29,326 bases of DNA from Wolbachia endosymbiont of Cylisticus convexus (GTDB lineage: Bacteria; Pseudomonadota; Alphaproteobacteria; Rickettsiales; Anaplasmataceae), in assembly GCF_003344345.1 (NCBI RefSeq), contig NZ_QPIP01000236.1:1-29326 (forward strand), given 5' to 3'. Shown one piece after another: positions 16,244 through 24,825 of the stretch. The position numbers and the translations under genes were made by a program. How positions within the stretch are numbered: the stretch's first letter is position 1; each line of letters begins with the position of its first letter. Under the pieces are notes generated by a model that was not told where the DNA came from, did no database searches, and saw only the letters and a program-made list of their open reading frames with translations.

Positions 16244-17026
16244 GTGATCCCTGAGGGCTTTCATATTCATCATTACAAAGAAGTTTCAAGCACTAATAAA
16301 GAAGCGTTGGATTTAATTGATAAAGGAATATCAAATGAAACTGTCATTATTGCTGATAAACAAATAAAGGGTAGAGGGCGCACTGGAAAAAGCTGGATTT
16401 CTCCAGAGGGCAATTTTTATGCAAGTTTAATCATAGATCTCTTGCATAATCATTCTGGTGTCATTCCAATGCTGGATTCCAGCGTCACGCGCTGGAATGA
16501 CAAAGAAAATTTAAGCAAATTAACAGAATTGACTTTTGTTACTGCTCTTGCTGTTGGAAATACTATACTGTCATTTATAAATGGTCTAAATCTCCAGTAT
16601 AAGTGGCCAAATGATGTCCTTATTGATGGCAAGAAAATAAGCGGAATATTGCTTGAAAAAAGATCTAATTCGAATTGGCTCATTATAGGAATTGGAATTA
16701 ATGTCAATCATGCACCACTTCCAGGAACAACGTGCATTAGCAATTATGGTGAGTCTGTGTCTAATATAGATCTACTAAAAAAATTAATAATAAATTTTAA
16801 TCAGCTAAGAAAGCAATGGCTGTTTGATGGGTTTCATGCTATAAGAGAAATGTGGCTCACAAGAGCATTTAAGCTGAATAAGCAAATCAGTGTAAAGTTA
16901 GCTGACAAATTGTATGAAGGAATTTTTGCTGATATAGATAAAAGTGGTAAATTGGTGTTGCAGCAAAAGGATGGAAGCTTAATTTATTTTGATGCAGGTG
17001 AGTTATTTATTGATAATGCATTATGA
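16244..17026 (+). CDS. birA: Biotin--[acetyl-CoA carboxylase] ligase with in-frame palindromic insertion
   Basis: Activates biotin with ATP and attaches it to the carrier protein of acetyl-CoA carboxylase (and any other biotin enzymes). 260 residues; catalytic domain without the N-terminal DNA-binding repressor domain, so no role as a repressor is expected. Seen: SSTNKEA (16-22), the biotinyl-AMP loop GRGRTGKSW (43-51), the QYKWPNDVLIDGKKISGILLE block with the catalytic Lys, and the C-terminal SH3-like part. Residues about 72-86 (GVIPMLDSSVTRWND) are encoded by a palindromic element and have no counterpart in the family; they fall in a loop after the YASLIIDL strand. Start is GTG 16244 with AAGGG about 8 nt before. 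The stop overlaps ccmD as ATGA. Confidence 0.93.
   Translation: MIPEGFHIHHYKEVSSTNKEALDLIDKGISNETVIIADKQIKGRGRTGKSWISPEGNFYASLIIDLLHNHSGVIPMLDSSVTRWNDKENLSKLTELTFVTALAVGNTILSFINGLNLQYKWPNDVLIDGKKISGILLEKRSNSNWLIIGIGINVNHAPLPGTTCISNYGESVSNIDLLKKLIINFNQLRKQWLFDGFHAIREMWLTRAFKLNKQISVKLADKLYEGIFADIDKSGKLVLQQKDGSLIYFDAGELFIDNAL
16459..16503. repeat. Palindromic element (WPE-type) inside birA
   Basis: Perfect 9-bp-arm palindrome ATTCCAGCG (16476-16484), TCACG, CGCTGGAAT (16490-16498), preceded by a TGTCATTCCA flank. About 45 bases, a multiple of three, keeping the birA frame open. Confidence 0.85.
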
Positions 17027-17160
17027 ATACATATGTAATTTTTGCTTACCTTATTAGTTTCACGCTGATTGCTGGAGAGCTAATTTTTACCATTTCTTGC
17101 TATACTAAAAGTAAAAAAATTCTAGAAAGCCTGAAAGATAATAATGAAGAAGAAACATAA
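17023..17160 (+). CDS. ccmD: Small haem exporter protein CcmD
   Basis: 45-residue protein beginning [20 protein letters not shown]. One N-terminal membrane helix (about 5-27) is followed by a charged cytoplasmic tail ([17 protein letters not shown]). CcmD is a 40-70 residue inner-membrane protein that joins the CcmABC transporter and helps release holo-CcmE. The match rests on size, topology, the aromatic start and above all position: its ATG overlaps the birA stop (ATGA) and its last 17 nt overlap the start of ccmE, the usual ccmD-ccmE order. Confidence 0.8.
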   Translation: MNTYVIFAYLISFTLIAGELIFTISCYTKSKKILESLKDNNEEET

Positions 17161-17536
17161 GCGATTACTTATAACTTCAGGAATTTTCTGCTTTTTAAGC
17201 TGCATAGTCTTTTTTATTTTAACGACGCTCAAAGAAAATATCTCATTTTTCTATACAGTAAGTGAGGCAATAGTTTTACCAAATAGTCAAAAGCCAATCC
17301 GTGTTGGTGGAATGGTTGTTGAAAATAGCGTGATACGCAACGAAAGTGAAGTGATTTTTCAAATGACAGATTTTAACAAAAGCGTTGTGGTAAAATACCA
17401 GGGAATACTTCCACCAATATTTTCAGAAAAAAGTGGTGTTGTTGTGCAAGGTAAAATGTTTGATAATAGTACCTTTCTTGCAGATACGGTATTTGCAAAA
17501 CATGATGAGAACTATATGCCGAAAGTTTTAAAATAG
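17144..17536 (+). CDS. ccmE: Cytochrome c maturation haem chaperone CcmE
   Basis: Periplasmic haem chaperone, membrane-anchored, that binds haem covalently through a His and hands it to the cytochrome c haem lyase. 130 residues: basic N terminus, signal anchor (about 8-28), then an OB-type beta barrel with [33 protein letters not shown] and the haem-binding motif AKHDENYMP (His120, Tyr124). The short tail after the motif is common in this lineage. Starts inside ccmD; followed by a hairpin terminator. It should serve the cytochrome c at 5770 and cytochrome c1. Confidence 0.95.
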   Translation: MKKKHKRLLITSGIFCFLSCIVFFILTTLKENISFFYTVSEAIVLPNSQKPIRVGGMVVENSVIRNESEVIFQMTDFNKSVVVKYQGILPPIFSEKSGVVVQGKMFDNSTFLADTVFAKHDENYMPKVLK

Positions 17537-17582
17537 ATTCCTTAACCTAGCTGTATTGAAATGGTATGTGAAAGAAAGCAAC

Positions 17583-17610
17583 AGCCTGATATCAGGCTAT
17601 TACCTTTTTT
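17583..17610 (+). terminator. Terminator of the nuoJ-ccmE operon
   Basis: Perfect 16-nt palindrome AGCCTGATATCAGGCT (17583-17598), then ATTACC and six T (17605-17610). It lies between two converging genes, so it may also act on the gene at 17612. Confidence 0.65.
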
Positions 17611-17611
17611 A

Positions 17612-18055
17612 TTAAAGCAATCCGTTCTCTTCACCAGTAATATGGAGTAATGGAGGAGCTTCTCCAATATCTGGAATCGAATTCCTAAGATCTGCAAGTT
17701 CACTGTCTATACTACTTGTCTTGCTGCCTATACTATCTATGGTTGATGATAATTGTGTTATTATACCACTTTGAATTGCACTATCCATATTTTCGTCATA
17801 CTTATTAATGCTGTTCATCAAGCCATCATAAAAATTTTTAAGGTGCTTTATGGTCAATATAATTTGTGGCATCTTATCAATCTCTTCTTGTATCATATCT
17901 TTAGTTATATCAAATTCTTCCTTTGTTTTACCACTGACAATCTTCTTTATTACTGGCTTTTCAAAGCTTGGTTTATCAAACTTCGGCTTCTGAAGTTGCA
18001 ATGCATTATTTGATTCAACTTCTTCACTAGAATATAATTTTATATTTTTATTCAT
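17612..18055 (-). CDS. Hypothetical coiled-coil protein sharing a C-terminal motif with its upstream neighbour
   Basis: 147 residues, not recognised. The N-terminal half is rich in Lys and Pro (LQKPKFDKPSFEKPVIKK). Residues about 60-125 are helical and probably coiled coil. The C terminus reads IPDIGEAPPLLHI and ends GLL. The preceding gene ends with the near-identical MPDIGQAPDFTIV followed by SLLFV, so the two products probably share a short functional tail. A strong AGGAGG ribosome site (18064-18069) lies 8 nt before the ATG, in the 46-nt gap after the upstream gene, so the two form an operon. No signal peptide or membrane helix. Confidence 0.7.
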   Translation of the reverse strand: MNKNIKLYSSEEVESNNALQLQKPKFDKPSFEKPVIKKIVSGKTKEEFDITKDMIQEEIDKMPQIILTIKHLKNFYDGLMNSINKYDENMDSAIQSGIITQLSSTIDSIGSKTSSIDSELADLRNSIPDIGEAPPLLHITGEENGLL

Positions 18056-18063
18056 AATAGTTA

Positions 18064-18069
18064 CCTCCT
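18064..18069 (-). promoter_or_regulatory. Strong ribosome binding site (AGGAGG) for the gene at 17612-18055
   Basis: A full AGGAGG, 8 nt from the ATG. Most starts in this window have a weak site or none, so this downstream gene seems set for high translation. Confidence 0.6.
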
Positions 18070-18101
18070 ATAAAAAAACTACTTATCTTTATAAATCACT
18101 A

Positions 18102-19622
18102 CTATACAAATAACAGTGAATCATTATTAATGTCTACTATTGTGAAGTCAGGAGCCTGTCCAATGTCTGGCATATCGTCCTTGATTTGCTTGAGCATCTC
18201 AATCATTTCCTTGTTCTGTTTACTCTGCTCTTCAAGTTCCCCTTTTAATGCATCAATAATAGCTTTGGACTGATCCTTACTGCCAAGATCACCAATCACA
18301 GCTGTCACTTTCTCATAAGGCAGTTTATGAATAATATCTTTAAGCTCTTCTGCACCTACGTTATCCAAAAGTTCTTTAAACTGTTCATTAGACATGTTGC
18401 GAGCAAAAGCTTGAAGTTTTTCTGGATTATCAACTAAAGACTTAATAATAATCTGAATCTTATTAGAATCAGTTAAATCCTGAGCAATTGCTTCAAGTTT
18501 CTCATGATCAAGCTTATTAACTAAGTCTTTCAGTTGGTCTTCTTGCAGACTATTTACTAAAGCTTTCAACTGATCACCTTCTAATTCTTTGGAGAGTATT
18601 GTCAAGTGGTGCTCAGCCAAGTCTTTTGCAAGCACTGTAAATTGTTCGTCATTTAAAGTTTTAATAAGTGCTTTGAACTGATCCACTTTTAAGTGAGGTA
18701 AAATTTCTTTTACTTGCTCTGGATTTAATTCTCTAACTAGAGCTTCAAGCTGAGCATCATTTAAAATAGGAACAATTATTTGTAATTTTTCTGGATTTAA
18801 TTCCTGAGCGAGAGTGTGCAATTGGTGGTCAGTTAGATGATCCACTAAAGCTCGAAGTTGGTTATCTGTCAAGTTCCCTACTAATACCTGTAATTGATCA
18901 CTATTAAGAGTATTGGCAAGAGTCTCCAACTGATTGTGTGTTAGATTCTCAACAAAAACTTCGGCAAACGTCTTTGATAATATTATATGATCTGGTATTG
19001 TAGATAATATATCTTTTATTACATCTTTCCTAAAATGCCATTCAATATATTGGAGTGCCTGATTGTCAGGTGAGTCAATAATATTTCCTTGATCGTCGGA
19101 GAAATAACATTTGTAGCCGTTATCTAACTCTTCCCATGTTAAATATTGATATTCCACTGGTTGTGCCTTAAGAACGTGAATATACATTGTGACATGATCA
19201 GAAAGTTTTGATACTTCGTAGTCAATTGATATCTTCATTAATTTATCATTCAGATATACGAAAGAATGCAAGTTATTTCCATAATCGAGCTTAGCGTTTC
19301 TAAACGGCACGAATGAAAATTTACAATTTGTGATTAGACCTTCTTCTTTATCACAACGGTAAGATATGTTTTTCAAATCTTTTCCATTCTCCTTTACGCA
19401 TGGAATAATTGTAAAAAGACCATCTTCTAAAGCGTTGCAAAATTTTATAGGTAAGGTTAGTACTTTATCTTTTTTACCGTCCAATGGAGTACACATAATT
19501 TTTTTTAAATTACTCCAGGTTAACTCTTCACCATGTACTGAGCCTTGAAATATCCGCATTCTAGTCTCGTTCAATATTTCTTGTCCAGGTAAAACTTTAA
19601 AAACACGTTTTTTCCCTATCAT
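18102..19622 (-). CDS. Protein with about eighteen 12-residue helical repeats
   Basis: 506 residues, not recognised. The N-terminal 225 residues look like a mixed alpha/beta domain (SYRCDKEEGLITNCKFSFVP, HVTMYIHVLKAQ) with six Cys in all. From about residue 227 to 446 there is a run of ~12-residue units with consensus L-[TNDE]-x-[DNE]-Q-L-x-x-L-[VA]-x-[ENDK], for example LTDNQLRALVDH, LNDAQLEALVRE and LQEDQLKDLVNK; a few units are 13-14 long. This should fold as a right- or left-handed stack of short helices, like other 12-residue helical repeats (the N domain of MgtE is one known case). A coiled-coil segment (about 460-485) and the tail MPDIGQAPDFTIV follow. Similar modules serve protein binding; a host-facing role is possible but unproven. 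Confidence 0.8.
   Translation of the reverse strand: MIGKKRVFKVLPGQEILNETRMRIFQGSVHGEELTWSNLKKIMCTPLDGKKDKVLTLPIKFCNALEDGLFTIIPCVKENGKDLKNISYRCDKEEGLITNCKFSFVPFRNAKLDYGNNLHSFVYLNDKLMKISIDYEVSKLSDHVTMYIHVLKAQPVEYQYLTWEELDNGYKCYFSDDQGNIIDSPDNQALQYIEWHFRKDVIKDILSTIPDHIILSKTFAEVFVENLTHNQLETLANTLNSDQLQVLVGNLTDNQLRALVDHLTDHQLHTLAQELNPEKLQIIVPILNDAQLEALVRELNPEQVKEILPHLKVDQFKALIKTLNDEQFTVLAKDLAEHHLTILSKELEGDQLKALVNSLQEDQLKDLVNKLDHEKLEAIAQDLTDSNKIQIIIKSLVDNPEKLQAFARNMSNEQFKELLDNVGAEELKDIIHKLPYEKVTAVIGDLGSKDQSKAIIDALKGELEEQSKQNKEMIEMLKQIKDDMPDIGQAPDFTIVDINNDSLLFV
18285..18944 (-). repeat. Coding repeat array, ~36-bp units
   Basis: Encodes the 12-residue repeats of the gene above, about 18 units. The units differ at the DNA level, so the array is old or diversified rather than freshly expanded. 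Confidence 0.75.
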
Positions 19623-19786
19623 AAGTATTGTCTAATAAATTTAATTATAGTTGTTCTAACATTTATTGATTAATTTATGATTAAGTTAATATATACTGAA
19701 ATTATAATAATAGATATCACTAGAGAATTAGTATAAAACCCCGATGAACTAAATAGACTGACTTTATGGTATGTTGAAACCTATAT

Positions 19787-19862
19787 TGGTGGAGGCAAGC
19801 GGGATCGAACCGCTGACCTTCTGCGTGCAAAACAGATGCTCTACCAGCTGAGCTATACCCCC
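19787..19862 (-). tRNA. tRNA-Ala (TGC)
   Basis: Minus strand begins GGGGGTATAGCTCAGCTGG; the anticodon loop TTTTGCA gives TGC. The acceptor stem closes with TGCCTCC, discriminator A, and the CCA end is encoded. 76 nt including CCA. Confidence 0.97.
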
Positions 19863-20164
19863 ACTTGCTTAAAGCATAAATCACTCAGGCTGAAATGCAA
19901 GAAATATTTATCTATTGCTAAATAATTAACAAGTTCTGCAGTTATGTATAATTCGCTATCTTTTTGTCTTTTCAGATTTGTAATCACTCTATAAGCTTTC
20001 CAAAATGAATCTGTAAATTGAAATTTAACAAGAAGTTTTCCTTCAAAAATTCTTAATTAAATTATCACTAACGCAGTATATTTATTTAACCACACATGAA
20101 AATTTTAGTTTGATTAAAATGGATAAAAACTATATTACTGTTTAGTACAGTTGAAAAATAAAAT
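19863..20164. other. Intergenic region between tRNA-Ala and tRNA-Lys
   Basis: AT-rich, no gene seen. Minus strand TTGCAT (19900-19895), 16 nt, TATGCT (19878-19873) is a fair promoter for tRNA-Ala. Plus strand TTGATT (20110-20115), 17 nt, TATTAC (20133-20138) is a fair promoter for tRNA-Lys and perhaps nuoF. Confidence 0.4.
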
Positions 20165-20237
20165 GATCCCGTAGCTCAGCCGGTAGAGCAACTGACTTTT
20201 AATCAGTGGGTCACGCGTTCGAATCGCGTCGGGATCA
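20165..20237 (+). tRNA. tRNA-Lys (TTT)
   Basis: Acceptor GATCCCG pairs with CGGGATC, discriminator A at 20237; D arm GCTC/GAGC; anticodon loop CTTTTAA gives TTT; T arm ACGCG-TTCGAAT-CGCGT. 73 nt, CCA not encoded. It ends only 20 nt before the nuoF ATG. Confidence 0.97.
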
Positions 20238-20257
20238 CTCACAAACTTTTGAAAAAC

Positions 20258-21511
20258 ATGCTAAAAGAACAAGACAAAATATTCACCAACCTAAATGGTA
20301 AAGAAATTCCACTACTTGAGGGTGCAAAAAAACGTGGTAGCTGGCAAAAAACAAAGGAGTTACTAAATTTAGGATCAGAAAAGATCATTGATGAAGTAAA
20401 AAAATCTGGCTTAAGAGGTCGAGGGGGTGCAGGATTTCCCACTGGCCTTAAGTGGAGCTTTATGCCCAAAAATCCTCCAAAAGCATATTTAGTAGTCAAT
20501 GCAGATGAGTCAGAACCTGGTACATGTAAAGATAGAGATATATTACGATATGAGCCACATAAGTTACTTGAAGGAATTCTCCTGGCCGGCAAAGCGATCA
20601 GCGCGTCAGTTGCGTATATTTATATCAGGGGTGAATTTTATAATGAATATTTAGTTCTAAAAGAAGCACTTAAGGACGCCTATAAAGAAAATTTAATTGG
20701 AAAAAATGCCTGCAAATCAGGTTATGATCTTGATGTGTTTATCCATAGGGGTGCAGGAGCTTACATATGTGGGGAAGAAACAGCTCAACTCGAATCAATT
20801 GAAGGAAAAAAGGGCTTTCCTCGCATGAAACCTCCATTTCCTGCAGGTGTTGGACTTTTTGGCTGTCCAACCACAATAAACAACGTTGAAACTATAGCCA
20901 TGGTTCCAGATATTCTAAATCGCGGAGGAGAATGGTTTGCATCTCTTGGTAAACCAAATAATACTGGTACTAAGATTTTTTGTATTTCAGGACATGTAAA
21001 CAACCCGTGTAATGTTGAAGAAGAGCTCGGAATTCCACTACGTGAATTGATTGAAAAATACGCAGGTGGAGTGCGAGGAAGTTGGGATAATTTACTTGCT
21101 GTAATACCTGGTGGGTCTTCAGTGCCATTAATTCCAAAATCTATATGCGATACTATTGAAATGGATTTTGATTCATTAAAAGCTGCACAATCAGGGCTTG
21201 GTACTGCTGCTGTAATAGTGATGGATAAATCAACTGATATAATAGCTGCAATAGAGAGATTATCACATTTCTATATGCATGAGTCCTGTGGGCAATGTAC
21301 ACCATGTCGTGAAGGTACTGGATGGATGTGGAGAATTATGAGAAGAATGGTAGCAGGAAATATTAAACCTGGTGAAGTAGATAAGCTACTTGACCTTACA
21401 ACTCAAATAGAAGGACATACAATTTGTGCGCTTGGCGATGCTGCAGCTTGGCCAGTGCAAGGGCTAATCAGACATTTTCGTCATGTAATTGAAGATAGGG
21501 CAGTAACTTAA
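20258..21511 (+). CDS. nuoF: NADH-quinone oxidoreductase subunit F
   Basis: Peripheral subunit of complex I that binds NADH, FMN and the N3 [4Fe-4S] cluster. 417 residues from ATG 20258 (a TTG 9 nt upstream is less likely). Seen: the FMN/NADH glycine-rich loop [28 protein letters not shown], the [19 protein letters not shown] segment, and the cluster ligands in [13 protein letters not shown] plus Cys in [13 protein letters not shown]. Length is typical. It is separated from the other nuo genes here and lies just behind tRNA-Lys, with which it may share a transcript; converges on infC with a 22-nt gap. Confidence 0.96.
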   Translation: MLKEQDKIFTNLNGKEIPLLEGAKKRGSWQKTKELLNLGSEKIIDEVKKSGLRGRGGAGFPTGLKWSFMPKNPPKAYLVVNADESEPGTCKDRDILRYEPHKLLEGILLAGKAISASVAYIYIRGEFYNEYLVLKEALKDAYKENLIGKNACKSGYDLDVFIHRGAGAYICGEETAQLESIEGKKGFPRMKPPFPAGVGLFGCPTTINNVETIAMVPDILNRGGEWFASLGKPNNTGTKIFCISGHVNNPCNVEEELGIPLRELIEKYAGGVRGSWDNLLAVIPGGSSVPLIPKSICDTIEMDFDSLKAAQSGLGTAAVIVMDKSTDIIAAIERLSHFYMHESCGQCTPCREGTGWMWRIMRRMVAGNIKPGEVDKLLDLTTQIEGHTICALGDAAAWPVQGLIRHFRHVIEDRAVT

Positions 21512-21533
21512 CTTATACTTTTAAGTCGTTTTA

Positions 21534-22052
21534 CTACTTAGCAACCAGAGTTAAAAAATATTGATTTCCTTCCCTTTTTGGCGCTAGCTCTACCTTTGCA
21601 ATGTCTTCAGTATCTCTAATTAATCGTTCTAATTTTTCCAACCCGACCTCAGTATTTGTAAGTTCTCTACCTCTAAACCTCATTGTCGCCTTAACTTTAT
21701 GACCATGTGTAAGAAAATCCTTTGCTTGACGCAACTTTGTTTCATAATCGTGATCACCTATATTAGGACCTATCTTAATTTCCTTTGTAGTTAATGTTTT
21801 TTGTTTCTTTTTTGCTTCACTTGCTTTCTTTTTTATATCATACTTTTGTTTGCTATAATCAAGTATTTTACATACTGGAGGGATTGAATCAGGTGCGATT
21901 TCTACCAAGTCTAAATTGACACTTTGTGCAGATTCTAAAGCTCGTTCTATTGGAACGACTCCGATCATTTCACCATTATGATCAACTAAGCGTACTTCCT
22001 TAGCTGTGATGAGTTCATTAATTCTGTTTTTATTGTTCTTTTTAACTTGCAA
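21534..22052 (-). CDS. infC: Translation initiation factor IF-3
   Basis: Binds the 30S subunit, checks the start codon and tRNA, and keeps 50S off. 172 residues with the N domain (ELITAKEVRLVDHNGEMIGVV), a lysine-rich linker helix, and the C domain (KEIKIGPNIGDHDYETKLRQ, MRFRGRE, MTNTEVG-like turn). The only start that keeps the conserved N domain is TTG at 22052: an in-frame TAA lies two codons upstream and the next Met is at residue 28. GGAG (22063-22060) precedes it by 7 nt. Non-AUG starts on infC are known from other bacteria, where IF-3 represses its own mRNA. It follows thrS by 12 nt, the common thrS-infC order. Confidence 0.95.
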   Translation of the reverse strand: MQVKKNNKNRINELITAKEVRLVDHNGEMIGVVPIERALESAQSVNLDLVEIAPDSIPPVCKILDYSKQKYDIKKKASEAKKKQKTLTTKEIKIGPNIGDHDYETKLRQAKDFLTHGHKVKATMRFRGRELTNTEVGLEKLERLIRDTEDIAKVELAPKREGNQYFLTLVAK

Positions 22053-22064
22053 ATTTTAGCTCCA

Positions 22065-23966
22065 TTAACTCAAATTAATACTTTTTAACAGCAATTCAGT
22101 AGCCTTTTCCAAAGAAAAAGACTCCTGTTTTTTCGATCCCAAATTTCTCACTGACACAGTTTCGTTTGCAACTTCATTTTTGCCTATGATCCATAATATA
22201 GGCACCTTATTTGAACTATGCAAGCGTATCTTATAACTAATTTTTTCATTGGTCAAATCGGTCTTAACTCTCACACCTTGTTCTTTTAAAATATTGCTAA
22301 TTTCTGTGGCGTAATCGTCAGCCTCATTTGTAATGGTCAGAATAGCAAGCTGTGTTGGAGCAAGCCACAGTGGAAATTTTCCTGCATAATGCTCTATTAG
22401 AATTCCAATAAAACGTTCAAAAGCTCCAAGAATTGCTCTATGTATCATAACAGGGTAGTGCTTTTGCCCATCTGCTCCTATATAAAAAGCTCCGAGCCGC
22501 TCTGGTAAAATCAAATCAACCTGTAACGTACCACACTGCCAGCTTCTTCCTATTGCGTCCTTTAGAACAAATTCTAACTTGGGACCATAAAACGCACCTT
22601 CACCTGGACTTGGTTCATAACTTAAGCCCGCTTCTTTAACGGCTTCAAGCAGCGCTTTTTCAGCCCTATCCCACACTTCATCTGTCCCAGCTCTCACATT
22701 TGGACGGTCTGAAAATTTTACAGAAATTTCATTGAACCCAAGCTCTGAATATACTTCTTTTAAAAGGTCACAAAACTTTACAGTCTCAGAATTAACTTGT
22801 TCTTCTATACAAAAAATGTGTGCATCATCTTGCGTAAAACCACGCACTCGCATTAGTCCGTGCAATGAGCCTGAGCTTTCATTCCTATGACATGTGCCAA
22901 ACTCTGCCATACGTATTGGTAAATCGCGATAACTCCTCGTGTGAGAGTTAAAAATCTGCACATGACAAGGACAATTCATAGGCTTTATTGCTAACTTTTT
23001 ATTTTCAGACTCGTCAACAACGAACATATTTTCACGAAATTTTTCCCAGTGCCCCGACTTTTCCCACAGCTCTTTGCCTACTAAAATAGGAGTTTTGACT
23101 TCAAAATAACCATTGTTTATTAATTTTTTTCTGATGTAAGACTCAAGAACATTATATAAAGTATATCCTTGTTCATGCCAAAAAATCTGCCCGACAGCTT
23201 CTTCTTGGATGTGAAATAAATCCATATCCTTGGCAATTTTGCGGTGATCACGTTTCTCTGCTTCTTTGAGATGTTCAAGATAAGCGTTTAATTCATCCTT
23301 ATTTCTCCACGCGGTGCCATATATTCTTTGCAACATTGGACCCTTAGAATCACCATGCCAGTATGCACCCGCTACTTTCATAAGTTTAAACGCTTTAACT
23401 CTGCCAGTTGATGGTGAGTGCGGACCACGACATAGGTCTACAAAATCACCTTGCTTATAGACGGTCAAGTCTTGATCTTCTGGTATAGAGGATATAATCT
23501 CAACCTTGTATTTTTCGCCTATACCACTAAAGAAATCAATTGCCTGCTTACGAGTCCAAACTTTTCGGACGAATCTGTGGTTACTTTTTATAATTTCCTT
23601 CATTTTTTTTTCTATTGCAGCAAGATCGTCCGTGGTAAAGGCACGATCTGTAGCAAAATCATAGTAGAAACCATCCTGAATTGTTGGCCCAATAGTAATC
23701 TGAGTATTAGGAAAGAGTTCTTTCACTGCCTGAGCCATTATATGAGCAGCATCGTGTCTTATTATGTCCAAACCCACTTCGTCACTGAGCTGTATTACCT
23801 CTATCTCTGTGTCAGATTCAATTTCACGTGAGAGATCATATAACTCACCATTTACCTTCAGGGCAATTGCTTCCTTCAAAACATCCGGTTGTAATATATT
23901 AAAACCAGTAACTCTACCACTGTATTCTTTTACTTTTTGTTCAGTTGAAAAGGTAACTTTTATCAT
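22065..23966 (-). CDS. thrS: Threonyl-tRNA synthetase
   Basis: Class II synthetase that charges tRNA-Thr. 633 residues. N-terminal TGS domain (1-60), the editing domain with [16 protein letters not shown], then the catalytic core: zinc ligands in [16 protein letters not shown] and VMIHRAILG; motif 2 in [14 protein letters not shown]; motif 3 in [19 protein letters not shown]; and the anticodon-binding domain at the C terminus. Start ATG 23966 has AAAAGG 8 nt before it. The 185-bp region upstream to nuoI holds a nested palindromic element ending 14 nt before the ATG. Confidence 0.97.
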   Translation of the reverse strand: MIKVTFSTEQKVKEYSGRVTGFNILQPDVLKEAIALKVNGELYDLSREIESDTEIEVIQLSDEVGLDIIRHDAAHIMAQAVKELFPNTQITIGPTIQDGFYYDFATDRAFTTDDLAAIEKKMKEIIKSNHRFVRKVWTRKQAIDFFSGIGEKYKVEIISSIPEDQDLTVYKQGDFVDLCRGPHSPSTGRVKAFKLMKVAGAYWHGDSKGPMLQRIYGTAWRNKDELNAYLEHLKEAEKRDHRKIAKDMDLFHIQEEAVGQIFWHEQGYTLYNVLESYIRKKLINNGYFEVKTPILVGKELWEKSGHWEKFRENMFVVDESENKKLAIKPMNCPCHVQIFNSHTRSYRDLPIRMAEFGTCHRNESSGSLHGLMRVRGFTQDDAHIFCIEEQVNSETVKFCDLLKEVYSELGFNEISVKFSDRPNVRAGTDEVWDRAEKALLEAVKEAGLSYEPSPGEGAFYGPKLEFVLKDAIGRSWQCGTLQVDLILPERLGAFYIGADGQKHYPVMIHRAILGAFERFIGILIEHYAGKFPLWLAPTQLAILTITNEADDYATEISNILKEQGVRVKTDLTNEKISYKIRLHSSNKVPILWIIGKNEVANETVSVRNLGSKKQESFSLEKATELLLKSINLS

Positions 23967-23980
23967 TCATCAGACCTTTT

Positions 23981-24055
23981 GTCATCCCAGTGCTTGACAC
24001 TGGGATCCATGTTTCTTTTTTTTCTAGATTCCAGCGTCACGCGCTGGGATGACAC
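23981..24055. repeat. Nested double palindromic element (WPE-type) upstream of thrS
   Basis: Two palindromes: ATCCCAGTG/CACTGGGAT (23984-24006) and ATTCCAGCG/CGCTGGGAT (24028-24050). The outer ends, GTCATCCCAG and CTGGGATGAC, pair over the whole 75 bases, so the leader can also fold as one long hairpin. Confidence 0.8.
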
Positions 24056-24151
24056 CAAAAGGTGAGCTACTGATCTTTCACTTAAATAACAGTTGTACAA
24101 GAGATCTATTACATACTTGCTGTAAGAAATTTTAATTGTTGACATACCTAG

Positions 24152-24634
24152 TTAATAATACGGCCTATTCTTTTTCAATCTGAGTGCAATTGCATCCTCC
24201 CAAATTTCACCATTACGAAATAATTTTTCCTTATTATACATTAACTCTTCTCTTGTTTCTGTGGCAAATTCAAAATTAGGACCCTCCACAATTGCATCAA
24301 CTGGACATGCCTCTTGGCAAAGTCCGCAGTATATGCATTTTGTCATATCAATATCATAGCGTGTAGTGCGGCGACTACCGTCTTCTCTTTCCTCTGCTTC
24401 AATAACTATTGCTTGAGCAGGGCAGATAACTTCGCATAACTTACAAGCTATGCATCGTTCTTCACCGTTTGGATACCTACGCAACGCATGCTCACCACGA
24501 AACCTTGGACTTAAAGGGCCCTTCTCCATAGGATACCTCAAAGTAACCTTTGGTTTGAACATATATTTTAATGTGATAGCAAACCCTTTAATTAACTCTA
24601 CAAAAGACCAATACCAAGCTAATTTCTTTAGCAT
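24152..24634 (-). CDS. nuoI: NADH-quinone oxidoreductase subunit I
   Basis: Complex I subunit that carries clusters N6a and N6b toward quinone. Two ferredoxin motifs, [12 protein letters not shown] and [12 protein letters not shown], each with a CxxCxxCxxxCP pattern. 160 residues from ATG 24634 ([17 protein letters not shown]), the usual alphaproteobacterial length; a TTG start at 24679 would add 15 residues not expected. Ends [14 protein letters not shown]. Divergent from mnmE and upstream of thrS on the same strand. Confidence 0.96.
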   Translation of the reverse strand: MLKKLAWYWSFVELIKGFAITLKYMFKPKVTLRYPMEKGPLSPRFRGEHALRRYPNGEERCIACKLCEVICPAQAIVIEAEEREDGSRRTTRYDIDMTKCIYCGLCQEACPVDAIVEGPNFEFATETREELMYNKEKLFRNGEIWEDAIALRLKKNRPYY

Positions 24635-24825
24635 AAAATGTCTAAAACCTGCATTTATAACTATAATGTATATTGTCAATTTTCAAAATAAATATTTTCA
24701 TCTGGATGACTTTTGTAGTTTTTCTATACAATATATTTACTAATACTGCATTAATATGAATAAGCAATATAAGTAAAAATTTTTTAGATTAGGTATTTTA
24801 AATTGCTAAATAGTTTATATGAATA

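Noticed and set aside
22053..22055. ATT start codon for infC, as in E. coli
   Set aside because: The ATT here is out of frame; the in-frame codon before TTG is AAT, preceded by a stop.
23963..24145. 60-residue minus-strand open frame between nuoI and thrS
   Set aside because: Its second half is the palindromic element; the first 24 residues could be a tiny peptide but nothing supports it.
24635..24679. TTG start adding 15 residues to nuoI
   Set aside because: The extension is not typical of Nuo[12 protein letters not shown] is the usual type of start.
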